From positions 6,093,122 to 6,157,121 of the forward strand of contig NC_087377.1 of the NCBI RefSeq assembly GCF_963675165.1: a stretch of 64,000 nucleotides of DNA. Direction: 5' to 3'. The DNA is from Halichondria panicea. Its lineage: Eukaryota > Porifera > Demospongiae > Suberitida > Halichondriidae. The notes beneath the pieces were generated by a model, which worked only from the letters and a program-made list of their open reading frames with translations, was not told where the DNA came from and made no database searches. Shown one piece after another: positions 34,993 to 45,084 of this stretch. The translations under genes were made by a program, and so were the position numbers. The first letter of the stretch is position 1. The number at the start of each line of letters is the position of its first letter.

Positions 34993-37565
34993 ATAGGCGT
35001 AGGAACCAGGGGGGCAAGGGGGGCAGTTGCCCCCCTCAGCCAAATATTTTGCTTTTTCGCCCCCCTTAGCCAGCACTGCTCTCTAATTGAAAAAATATTG
35101 TGAGCATGTGGCAAAAATAACAATGTATCAGGCCAAGATTACTTTTTCAAGTCTGTCTGACAGTAGTACTACCAGTGCTTCTTTGGATCAAGCAGGTAAG
35201 TGAATTATAGCCCCAGTATAAGCTTAAATGTAGCTATCTAGCTTAAACAGCTTGCTCAAATTGACAATGCTCTCTAGCCTTACAGCTATGTAGTGACATG
35301 ATTTAATGAGAATGTTTTATACCCATAGAGTCTGAAGCTTCGAGTACCCAAGCTGCTTGCAATTGCCAGGGGTGTAAAGACATTAACATTCCTTTTCAAC
35401 CTCAGCTACCAGCTGTGAAGGATGAGAGACCTATTTTGACGAGATGGTATGAGCTCTACCCATGGATAACTGTGTGTTCAGAAAATAGGAAAATATTTTG
35501 CTATTTGTGCAGAGCTGCTAAGGCAAACAATTTGCTGAGTGTGACTCCTACAAGGAAGTATCAGCCAGCATTCGTGGAAGATGGTTTCAACAATTTTAAG
35601 AAAGCCATAGACAGGTTTCGTGCTCACGAAGATAGTAACATGCATAAAGAAGTTGTGCTGAAGAGATCTACAGGTGTGAGGGTAGACACTCTGCTGAGCA
35701 CACAGCTTGCAACTGATCAACTTTATCATAGAACAATGCTTATGAAACTACTCTCTACCATTAAGTTCCTTGTAAGACAAGGATTGCCTCTTCGTGGAAA
35801 ACATGACGGTGATGATCCTGAAGGAAATCTAGCCCAACTTCTTCTACTTAGGGCTGAAGAAGATAAAAAAATGCTGAGATGGCTTAAACAGCGTGATTAT
35901 CTTTCGCCCGAGATTGTGAATGAAATTATTACCAAAATGGGGCAGTTTGTACTTAGAGATATACTGTCACATGTGAAAGAGAGTCGTTTTTATTCAATCT
36001 TAGCTGATGAAGCCACTGACGTATCCCACCAAGAGCAAATGTGTCTCTCTGTTCGCTGGATTGATGAAGATCTAAATGTTCATGAAGATGGATTAGGATT
36101 GTTTCAATTACCTGATACTAAAGCCTGTACTGTTTTCTCTGCTATCAAGGACATTCTAATTAGATGTACCTTACCTTTGTGTTCAATACGAGGTCAAGCA
36201 TACGACGGTGCTTCTACAATGAGTGGGATAAGAAATGGTGTACAAGCCCTAATGAAATCTGAAGTTCCTGAGGCATTGTATGTTCATTGCTTAGCTCATA
36301 ATCTTAATCTCGTCCTCAAAGATGTTACAAACAAATCTGAACTGGTCAGGAATGTAATGGATTTCATATACAATCTTGTACAGCTCATACGCTTTTCTCC
36401 CAAGCGGCTATCCTTGTTCGATTCACTCCGTAAAGATATTGCTCTACAAGGAGATGGGAGTACTCCATCACTGAGAGTGCTTTGTCCCACACGCTGGACT
36501 GTTCGTCATACTGCTATAAATTCTATCTTGAGAAATTATCAGGTGTTGATTGATGCTTTGGAAATTATTCAGAAAGGCCATGATGAGTACGCAGCAAAAG
36601 CCAACGGTCTACTTGGGCGTATGGAATGCTTTGACACGTACTTTGCACTGAAACTTGCTTACTTGGTATTTTCTGCTTCTGAGCAGTTGTCCATTAACTT
36701 GCAAGCAGTGGACCTAACAATTCAGGAAGCAACTACAGGTGCTAGTCTACTTGCATCCCACCTAAAAGCTCTTCGGACTGAATCTAAATTTGATCAGTTT
36801 TATAGTTCAGTATGTGAGGAAAGCAAGCATTTCACTGAAGAGCCCAAATTGCCTCGCCAAAGGAAATTACCCAAGAGGTATAATACTGGAAGTACTGCAC
36901 ACCAATACACAGACCCTAAGTCAAGGTTTAGACGTGCGTATTATGAAGTACTAGAACTTGCTGGAGGTGAGATCGATAGAAGATTTGATCAGAAAGATAT
37001 GAAAATTATAAAAGAAATTGAAATACTCCTGCTGAATGCTGCAAATGGAAGACCATATGATATTGAGATCCTTCCTCCCTCCGTAAAAAGTTTCCTTGAG
37101 AAGGACTTTGATTTGAAACGTTTGTGTACACATCTTGCACTAGTTGCTGATATGGTTAAGCAAGCTACTCCACAAGTAACAACTGTGACAAATATAAGGA
37201 CTATAGCTCAAGCGATTAATAGCAATCATATTTACAAGAAAATGCTGTCTGAAGTGTTTATGCTACTCTCATTGTACTTTACCTTCCCTGTAACAACAGC
37301 TTCAGCCGAAAGATCGTTTTCAGCACTGCGAAGGCTCAAAACATTCTTGAGGAGCACAATGACTGAATGTAGACTTAACAATCTTTTTTTGCTTTATGTA
37401 CACAAACATAGGACAGACAGGATAGATTTATTAGCTATAGCGAAGGATTTTATTTCTGTTAATTCTAGAAGACAAAGATATTTTGGAGAATTTTAAATTG
37501 TGTCTCAGTGATATTGGTATAACATATTGTTTGCCCCCCTTAGGTAAAACATCTTCCGACCCCTA
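34993..37565 (+). mobile_element. Complete hAT transposon (2.57 kb)
   Basis: Flanked by the 8-bp direct repeat TGTTTTTC (34985-34992 and 37566-37573), the size expected for hAT elements. The ends form short imperfect inverted repeats: TAGGCGTAGGAA at the left (34994) and, as reverse complement, TAGGGGTCGGAA at the right. Both are followed inward by GGGGGGCAA words. The interior contains one intron-split transposase gene with an uninterrupted frame. Intact ends, TSD and gene together suggest a recent insertion that may still be autonomous. Confidence 0.9.
35123..37496 (+). CDS. hAT transposase, ZMYM1/DUF4371-like, two exons, intact (about 746 aa)
   Basis: Exon 1 is 35123-35195 (ATG, MYQAKITFSSL...) with donor gcag|gtaagt. 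The 133-bp intron ends in acccatag and exon 2 is 35329-37496. Residues in order: a short Ser/Thr-rich leader; a TTF-type zinc-finger-like region with NRKIFCYLCRAA and FRAHEDSNMH (about residues 75-135); an RNase H-fold core with SILADEATDVS (Asp251) and GQAYDGASTMSG (Asp317), followed by HCLAHNLNLVL; a helical insertion; and the C-terminal hAT dimerisation domain with TASAERSFSALRRLK (Glu685). D251, D317 and E685 are the likely DDE triad. No frameshift or stop was found. The protein would bind the element's ends in the nucleus and cut and rejoin DNA. The start was chosen because the leader is in phase across a clean splice. An alternative is a later ATG in exon 2. Confidence 0.88.
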
Positions 37566-37573
37566 TGTTTTTC

Positions 37574-37753
37574 TTGTTCTCTCACTGCTGAAAACGTTTT
37601 ATTCCAAATAAGAATCACTTCCTAGTGTTCAATAACAAGTGTGCAATAATACTTCCGGGTGTGCGATATGGAAATATATCTGCACAGTCGGTGATGAGTC
37701 GCTTCCTGTGCAATTCTTCCTCTCTTTTTTCAATCTTTCCTCTGCTTCTCAGC
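37574..37753. other. Short spacer right of hAT
   Basis: AT-rich; continues the pre-insertion flank. No feature seen. Confidence 0.5.
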
Positions 37754-38690
37754 TTAACCCTTTCATTAAAGAATAAATACAGTTTTTTTTTAATTCATAT
37801 ATGATGAACAGGTAGCGCAGACCCCAGAGGTATCTTGACACTATCATCGTTACCTAGCAACTGACTACTCCCCCTAAATAATGGGAAAGTGACTAAACAC
37901 TAAATAACTCAATGTTCTCAATGTTCTCACGGAGACATGGGTAAGCAGCTGTGAGGTCACATTGGCTCCCGGGAAATGTTTTCTTCACCTACACATTCTT
38001 CACCTACACCTACACACAGTTGCCAACTAGTCAGTTAGCTATCAAGGCTATCCAGATCCAGGAACTTAGTCAGGCTGCCATCTGCCCTAGAACGGTTGTA
38101 CTAAGAAGATCTCGAAGCCATTATCAATTAGTCACATGCGGTCATGCGGTCACTTTTCTTTCAGCAGTACTGTGCAGTACTGTGCCTCGAGGCAAGATAT
38201 TAAATATACCACGTGAAAGAGCAGCTCAATGCGCATGTGCTGGTGCAAAGCGTGAGGCAAGATATTAAAGAGCAGCTCAATGCGCATGTGCTGGTACTTA
38301 CAATGTGCTGGTACTGCTGGTACTTACAGCGTGTGCATACAACAATTTTTGAAAATAGTCAGTCGGGGAAAGGTCTTGTTTCTTCGGGTTTTTTTTTGTT
38401 TTGTTTTAGGGGGTGTATAGATTTTAAGTTGTGCACTTGTATGTTTTCTATGAACTTACATTCATCTGTTTTCGCCTCTCCTTCAACAGCACCGGCACGT
38501 GTGGCTGCTGCTATCTATGTTAATATATTCGTGATAATTTTCAAAAAATCGTTGTGGGCGCGCTATGCGCACGCGCTGTAGGTACCAGCACATGCTGCAT
38601 GGTATTTTTAATATCTTGCCTCGAGGTACGCTTCGTGCAGTATTTCCGAAAGAAAAGTGACCAACAGTATTTTACAGTGCCATCAGCAAG
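37754..38690 (+). mobile_element. Repeat A, copy 2 (TTAACCC end, internal foldback)
   Basis: Starts TTAACCCTTTCATTAAAG (37754). It matches 18.6-19.3 kb and 20.56-20.7 kb of copy 1 but lacks the 1.2-kb insertion, so it supplies the empty site (38195). The segment cctcgaggcaagatattaaa at 38185 is mirrored near 38610 by tttaatatcttgcctcgagg, making a foldback about 430 bp apart. Local duplications include cagtactgtg twice and agagcagctcaatgcgcatgtgctggt twice (38218-38295). No transposase. Confidence 0.65.
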
Positions 38691-39405
38691 TCCTATCAGC
38701 AAGTCAAGAATGTTTACGACCAGAAGCTCAATTCGCCTGGGATGGCAAATTCTAGCCAACTCTTCTTAAGGTATGTCAAATGTCAATGCAATCATGGTCT
38801 CTGTGTAAATGTTTGATCTGACGACAGTCTTGATTCTTGCCACTGAAAAGATTGATCAGCTTACCAGGAGGTGACAGGCAGCGTACAAAGTATGACCACC
38901 AGTACGTACCTTGATGTTACCTTGATGTTGAGGAAAAGAGACTTTGTAGTTTACATTGCAAACATTGATTATTATTATAATTTATTGTACGGCTTAATTA
39001 TATTATTATACTATACATTCATGTACCTCATGTACCTGGATCCAAGAACCTTGTTGTGCTGCATGTTGTGGTTGTTGTTGTGAGGCAAGCTCAAGTGTTT
39101 GATCAGCAAACCACTTCCTGCTGCCTAGCCTTATTATTGAGCCCCTCCCCACTCTCTTTATTAGTTCCCATGGATTTCCCATGGGATATATCCCAGTAAC
39201 GATCGAAGTTTTTTAGGCTAGCTAGCTAGATCTAACTGGTATAAAGTTATTGTAACTATCACTATTAAGCTGTGTAGCTTCTTTCTAGCCAGCCAGTGAT
39301 GGTTGAACTATCTACTTGAGCTTCTCTGAGTCTGGATAGGGTGCTGGAGCACCAGAGCCTGGATGGGGGTGCTGGAGCTGGAGCACCCTAAGCACCACCC
39401 TGTGT
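38691..39405. other. Intergenic stretch
   Basis: No supported gene; the ORF at 38871-39083 has no recognisable content. A duplication of ggtgctggagc occurs at 39340-39385. Confidence 0.5.
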
Positions 39406-39409
39406 ACGC

Positions 39410-39717
39410 CCCTGTAGTCTGTATGCTTAGTCTAGTTAGTAGCTTAGTCTAGTTAGTACACAAGTGGGCCACCATTGAATTTGTAAATCTGTGTGTAGGT
39501 GAAGAAAACACACCTACATCTGCCTTGAGAGAAGTTTCTGAACATTGAGAGTTACTTCATGCCTTTTTATGTATGTTTATTGTTTATGTTTATAATTTGT
39601 AACGAAATCGTTAATTAGTGGGGGTGGTCCGTAACGGCTCATGAGATATGTATTTTTAAAGAAAAATGTATATTTATTCTGTATTTTGTTTTTTTAATTA
39701 AAGCAGGAAAGGGTTAA
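39410..39717 (-). mobile_element. Repeat A, copy 3 (partial, minus strand)
   Basis: Reverse complement of the left 330 bp of repeat A, ending GAAAGGGTTAA at 39707-39717. It shares the words acttcatgcct, tagttagtacacaagtgg and ttaaagaaaaatgta with copy 1. A 16-bp segment cttagtctagttagta is duplicated at 39427-39460. Confidence 0.65.
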
Positions 39718-40035
39718 GTAGTATCATTCTTACTTTATTTCTTACAACTCCGTCCAGTTGCTCCCCAGATAGTTATTAGTGCCTTCATTTCATTGTCACT
39801 CCATCTGTTCATTGCCACAAATGATAATATTGTTTGGGGAATGGGCAATATAAAGCAGTGCAACAAAATGGATGCTTAGCTAATAGTCTAGGCGCTAATA
39901 GTCTAGGCAAGTTTTAAGTCAACAGCACCGATTTTATAATGGAGGTAGGTCAAAACCACAAAATGTTAGTCAACATCGTGAAAGAAATGTTAAGAAAAAG
40001 TAAGACGATATTTATCTTATTAAACGATTGTACAG
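39718..40035. other. Spacer upstream of hypothetical exon
   Basis: Contains a duplicated ctaatagtctaggc (39878-39908). A plausible upstream exon starts at ATGGAGG (39940), but it is unsupported. Confidence 0.4.
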
Positions 40036-40293
40036 ATGGCGAGCCCTGAGGCGAGACCCATAGAATCCACGCCGATTAAAGTATGGTTCGTAGGAACAAC
40101 AGAGAGCTACCGCAGTCTTCTCACAAACTTCCTCAGATCTTACAGAGAGGCTCAGCAGAATCACAGACATTTCACAGACATTCCAATAACTCCAGATGAT
40201 GGTTTCTCCCAGCAGGCTAGAAAGTTTTTGTCAGCAGCCAAGGCTAGGGGCAAGTTCAAAGTTCAATGTAGGGTTCTCCACACACACACGTAG
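40036..40293 (+). CDS. Hypothetical protein exon, function unknown
   Basis: An ATG at 40036 opens MASPEARPIESTPIKVWFVG and runs in normal codon use through FLRSYREAQQNHRHFTDIP and ARKFLSAAKARGKFKVQ, then into a cacaca run and a stop at 40291. A possible donor (caat|gtaggg at 40269) just after KFKVQ would make this the first coding exon of a spliced gene. No homologous domain is recognised. Similar short unknown coding fragments in the window are TE-derived, so it could be a TE exon too. Confidence 0.45.
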   Translation: MASPEARPIESTPIKVWFVGTTESYRSLLTNFLRSYREAQQNHRHFTDIPITPDDGFSQQARKFLSAAKARGKFKVQCRVLHTHT

Positions 40294-41629
40294 CAAGACC
40301 ACCATTAGCTAAGCGTCAGACCGTTGGAGCAGATTGGAAAACTTTGTTCACGGCAGACTGACCAGACTGAGCTAAACATTTGATGCTAGATGTTGATTTG
40401 AGATGGCTTAAGGGTGTGGTCTGTATGTGTAAGGCCAGTTGTGTAAGGCCAGTTGTTAGAAAATTCATAACACACAAACTGGAACTGGAGCTAGGTACAC
40501 ACTATACCGGATGCTGCCAGCCCAAAACAAACACTCAGCCCAGGAGCCTGACCGTGTCAGACGGTACCTACACTGAGTCAAACCGCGTCCGGAGAACACC
40601 TCCTGGGACCACAGCAAACGTCACATAAGGCGTCCTCGCTGCGGATGGGCAAATAGTATTCACGAACATCCACAAAATACTCGTGATGTTCTTGCAACAT
40701 CGCAATGAATTGGAAGAATCCGCATCACTGATCATCAAACAAACATTTGCATCAATACATAGGTATGCATATGCATGCTACTAGAGCCGTCCATTGGAGA
40801 GCCGTCCATTGGGGGCGGTAATGGTAAGACTGCCTTTTGCAACCTTCATTCACATTGCACATGTTGTCATACGTTGTCATACGCTAGGCTAGGTACATAG
40901 CAGTTGGCAGAAAGCCGATGAAAATAACTTGCATTGGTGATGCATGTATAACATAATAAAATGCAGTATTATGTACTGCACTGTACTGCATTGTATACTT
41001 AAACGCATGCGTGTTCTCACTTGTATAATGGTTGCCAAGCGGCTCCTGCTCGCACAATAAATTGGTGTCCAAAAATGGAAATTTCAAACATTGACGAATG
41101 AAACTTAATACGACTGGCGGCATCGCTACTGCTAATTTTCAAAAGATGATTGTAATATGCGCACTTTCATGTGATATTTTTTTATACAGTACCAATTGAT
41201 CATTGCTACGAGTGAGGATATCGGGTATCATAGCCAGATAGGAAGCTACTGTTAGGGGGATTGGTCAAAACGTAGTGCAGGGGATGTGATTAAATCTCAA
41301 AACGATGCCCCGAACCATGAGACTGCCTCTGCCTTTTCTGTACAGTAACAGTAACAAAGGATTTTATATGGATAAAGACTTTAAATAGTATGCTAAAGAC
41401 GTTTGACTCTAGTTGGGCTATGTACCTCGCTTGGTTGATAGAAATAAGCTATTGGCATTGAAATAGTGATGAAATAGTGACGATAGTGTATTTGGCTATG
41501 CTTCCTAGTGATTTGTATGTGGATGTCAGTGATCTAGACAATGCAGACCTGTCAACGAAATAGTGGCCCATGGGCAGAAAGCCGAGAATTTGCTCTATAA
41601 AGTACCGTTAGACTGTTTTTATATCGTAG
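40294..41629. other. 1.3-kb stretch without a supported gene
   Basis: No coding signal on either strand beyond short unrecognised ORFs (40380-40628, minus 40884-41123). Local duplications: gtaaggccagttgt at 40430-40457, agagccgtccattg at 40785-40812, gttgtcatacg at 40864-40886. Confidence 0.5.
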
Positions 41630-41930
41630 CTAATTATTTCCCGGGAAAAAGGGCGTCTGCTGGTACGACCTCACAGAGAACTTTTTGCATATCCTGATTG
41701 AACCATGTCACGGTACACTTATTTAGTGTCTTTAGCCACTCTGTACATGTGCCCTCATACAGTATTAAACAATTGCTAATTAGTGGGGATGGTCAGTTGC
41801 TAGGTAACGAAATGGTGTCAAGATACCTCTGGGGTCTGCGCTACCTGTAGGAAATAGTTACAAGTCATTTCAATGTATGGTAATTATATGAATTTTTAAA
41901 GAAATTATAAAAACGGGGAAAGGATGTTGT
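41630..41930 (-). mobile_element. Repeat A, copy 4 (partial, minus strand)
   Basis: Carries tcccgggaaaaagggcgtctgc, gaaccatgtcacgg and gttgctaggtaacga, which are reverse complements of repeat A words at 18750-18960. It ends in a degenerate cggggaaagga at 41925. Confidence 0.6.
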
Positions 41931-42294
41931 CACTTCAGCAAAGCAATGACAAAGCAAGGTGACACCAGGAATAGTGCTGTTGAACGGTAAGTATAGTGTG
42001 GCAAATTGGAGGGCTTCCCCTAACATACATAAATGTTTAGTAAGTATAGATGATACTTGTCTGCCAGTGTATTTAATGCTCTGTGAATGCTCGATGGTCG
42101 AGTCCTTCAAGAAACTTAAATCCTCAATGGAGAAAGTTTAAGAAACTTAAATCCTCAAGATTCATGTCGTGACAAAGATATGGGTGAGAGGGGGACGTCT
42201 TGAAGCAGTGTATATATCAGAAGGAAAGTGATGGTGGGAACAACTTTAGGACAAAGAACTTGCTATGCGCATACCGAGGAAGATTACTCAAAAC
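41931..42294. other. Spacer
   Basis: No supported gene. A word agaaacttaaatcctcaa is duplicated at 42109-42158. Confidence 0.45.
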
Positions 42295-42788
42295 TCTACC
42301 CCGCCAATAAGTGACTTTTTTGCGGAATTCTAAGTCTGCGATACTTAGAAAGTAGCTCGAACTACGCACATTCGGAAGAGCTGTAAAATCACGTGCAATT
42401 TAAGTCTAGCTAGCCACGTTGCTATGTTAAAATTTCATTAGCATATCGCTATGGCTAAGTTGTGCCGATGTTGCTTGAACAGCCTATGACTACCGGCCAG
42501 AACTGTCTGGGACGGACGGTGAAGAAAGACAGAGGGTTCACTGTGTGAGTAGTATAGTATAGCTAGAATGGTTTCTATGTTATAACCGAGTTCAGTTGAA
42601 TGATAAATGTAAACTCTGACAATCCCTTTGCCGAAACTTCACCTACACTGCCAGACATCAACAAACTTTCATTGTCGCCGGACAGTCCATCACACGATGA
42701 CACACTTTTGTCATCAGCACACTTTTGTCATCAGGAACCGTCATCGTTGGACAGTGACCCACTTCCATCAGACGGTCCACCCCCTTAA
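42295..42788 (+). mobile_element. PiggyBac-like 5' end, plus strand (copy P3), with possible exon 2
   Basis: Plus-strand counterpart of P1/P2: agtgacttttttgcgg, gagctgtaaaatcacgtg, aattt-catta and a degenerate exon 1 up to a gtagtatagtatagct donor near 42551. The TTAA terminus is not preserved. A following ORF (42600-42788) encodes an acidic Ser/Pro/Asp-rich stretch, FAETSPTLPDINKLSLSPD and SLDSDPLPSDG. This is plausible as the next exon of the N-terminal region. No catalytic domain remains. Confidence 0.5.
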
Positions 42789-42896
42789 CATCAGGGGGCT
42801 CGGTGAACGAGATATGAAATTTACAAGCTCACTGTTCATTAAGAATAACTATAAAATACGTATACACAATGACTACTCTATTCTAAGTAATGCTAG

Positions 42897-43435
42897 TTCA
42901 CCACATTCCTCCTAGGAGAACTTCCTTAAGAGGAGAACATCGGCTTAGCTCCGCGGCGGTATGTCGTTGAGTTCAGTTCCATTCGTCTCGATCAATTGGA
43001 ATTGAGTTTCCTGTATCATTTGTAAGTGAGGTCCACTCCTGTTTTCTAAGTTGTCACCGACGAATGTGACACCGACGAATGCGTCCATTTAATAAAAAAC
43101 TGAACATTAGTTCCTTGCAAATAGTTTCGGATCGATCTCCTACATTCAATTGTGTAGCCTTGGCCTTAGTATCGTGCTGTTCATTCTGTTTCCTCTGTGC
43201 CTTCAACAGATCCAATCTGGTTGTTGCATCTCCGCTGGAGTCAAACCCGTAGTGGAATGCTAGTACTCTTGCTAATTTTCTTTGAAGATTTCTCTCCTTC
43301 TTTAAACCTTTTTTTACTATCTGCACTGCAAGCCCATTCAAATGTTCAATTCCATTTGTTTTCAGAAAGTCTTCAAACTCGTGCGTGACTTACAAAACAT
43401 GTCTGTGACAATAAGTCCGTTGTGAGTTCTTGGAG
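42897..43435 (-). pseudogene. Gypsy integrase C-terminal fragment, internally deleted, next to another Gypsy LTR
   Basis: The minus strand from 43435 leftward gives, across two frame changes, CFVSH, EFEDFLKTNGIEHL, then NGLAVQIVKKGLKKERNLQRK and RLDLLKAQRKQNEQHDTKAK. This is the retroviral integrase core end and linker of a Ty3/Gypsy K02A2.6-type element. The residues normally linking GIEHL to NGLA are deleted. It ends at a purine-rich stretch before TGTGGTGAAC (42905), possibly its own 3' LTR start. Its right end coincides exactly with the LTR of the next element (43436), which suggests nested insertion or truncation. Confidence 0.7.
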
Positions 43436-43656
43436 TGTCACGCAGGACTATGGCACCAGTTAGCCAAACTACCTAATACCTAATACTGTTCAATGTAAGT
43501 CAATGTTCATATAATATAGTCATCCAAAGCAGAGATGATACATTCAATCATAAAGTATATTCAGCACAACACACGTGCTGCTATTAATAGACTAACCTAT
43601 AGCTATTAATAGAATAACATAACGAGTATAGGTAAGTATAGGTAAGGATCGTTACA
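43436..43656 (-). repeat. Gypsy-1 3' LTR (221 bp)
   Basis: On the minus strand it starts TGTAACGATCC and ends TCCTGCGTGACA, the canonical TG...CA. It contains a short duplication (gtataggtaa twice, 43627-43645). It matches 48336-48489 over about 150 bp with indels, including cagcacaacacacgtgctgc. Confidence 0.88.
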
Positions 43657-44054
43657 TATCCCCCCCCCTGAGTTTGGGGTTCGTCCTCGAAACTCAGGTA
43701 TGATAAATAGGGTCATTGTCGGGTCATTGTCGTAATTCATTTCTTGGAGCGAATACGTGTCATTGGACCAGTATATCATTGGACCAGTATATTGATCAAC
43801 GTAGGATATTGATCAACGTAGGAAGTCACATCACGTGATCTACGGACACGTCCACTCCATACTTGATCACCTTGTTCGGGATAACACATGCGGACTCGGT
43901 TCAAATAGGTTCAAATATATGAACGAAGATTGATTCGTCTTTGGGTCGACCAACGAGCAACGTTGGTATCAATCACCTTTAACGGACCGTGAAAGGGCCG
44001 CGATAGTTTCCAGGTTTTACCTTGCTGTTCTGCGGGCATGAAAACCGTGAACTC

Positions 44055-44640
44055 TCAATACTGCCAGCTTCCAAGCGAGAGACAAGATCCAGTTTGACTC
44101 CGGTTCTGAGCGAGCAAACTCTCGGTTGGAATGCGGGGATCACGTCCATGCATTAGGAAAAACGGCGATTCCTTAGTTGATTCCTGAGCACTACACACAA
44201 GTACGGAAGGTGTACGTCCCAGTCTCGGTTGTGGACATTGCATGACTTGGCAATCATGTTGGTGAGAGTCATATTAAATCGTTCCACCATGCCATCGGTT
44301 TGGGAGTGGTAGCCCGATGTATTGATTTTTCTTACATCAAGTAATTTGCAAATTTCTTGCACCAATGTCGACAGCGCCACGGTCAGACAACAACTCCTTA
44401 GGAATACCGTGTCGACACACTATTTGCTCAGTGAACAACTTTGCAATTGTCTCGGCCTTCTGATCAGGTATTGCAAATGCTTCGGGCCATTTCGTGAAAT
44501 AATCCACAAATACAGCCACGTACTTGTTACCATTAGTTGTGAGAGGTAACTGTAGTATATCGATGGCAACTCGATGAAATGGTCCGCCAACAGGTATCGG
44601 ATGTAGAGGAGGTTTGAAACATCTGCGGCCCGTCTTGCGA
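44055..44640 (-). pseudogene. Gypsy-1 integrase remnants
   Basis: Minus-strand pieces: VFVDYFTKWPEAFAIPDQKA (first catalytic Asp region), HGIPKELLSDRGA (second Asp), then INTSGYHSQTDGMVERFN with the catalytic Glu. SPFFLMHGRDPRIPTES of the linker follows. The frame changes at least three times. A zinc-binding HHCC region should lie further right (44600-44900), but only fragments such as the codons around 44680 are seen. Confidence 0.82.
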
Positions 44641-45084
44641 GTGGAACATTCTAGGCACGAGTGACTGACATCATTGTCTCAGGCGATCGTGGACTTTCTT
44701 ATCAGCAAGGTGGCCTGACCTGCAAAACGACCCTTGTGAGCTTCTTCCATCAGCTGTTGTCGTAGACTCAGAGGTACGGCTATACAAGGGCGGTCTCTAT
44801 CTTCTCTAGAGTACACCATTAACTACAGTGAAGTACTTGCTTTCTAGCACGATCTTCTGAGATGACTTCTCGACGAAGTCACTATCCTCCGCTTGGAGTC
44901 GACTAACTTCCTGCATCAGGTATAACAGGACTGTAGTCTTGAGCTACAGATTCCACAGCACCAATTGAACTCTCCGTGAGCAACTCGTCCCTCACTTTCG
45001 TCCCGGCTTGTGCTGGTTAAGGCCCATCTTGCCAGCTTGCCAGATGGTTTCGGCGTATTGAGAATAGCCAGACAAGCGGTATGG

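Noticed and set aside
34657-35123. Minus-strand ORFs of 139 and 88 codons left of hAT
   Set aside because: They overlap the hAT terminal repeats (Pro/Gly-rich by G-runs) and show no recognisable domain.
35478-35729. Minus-strand ORFs within the hAT transposase (also 36296-36490, 36951-37133)
   Set aside because: Shadows of the well-supported plus-strand coding exon.
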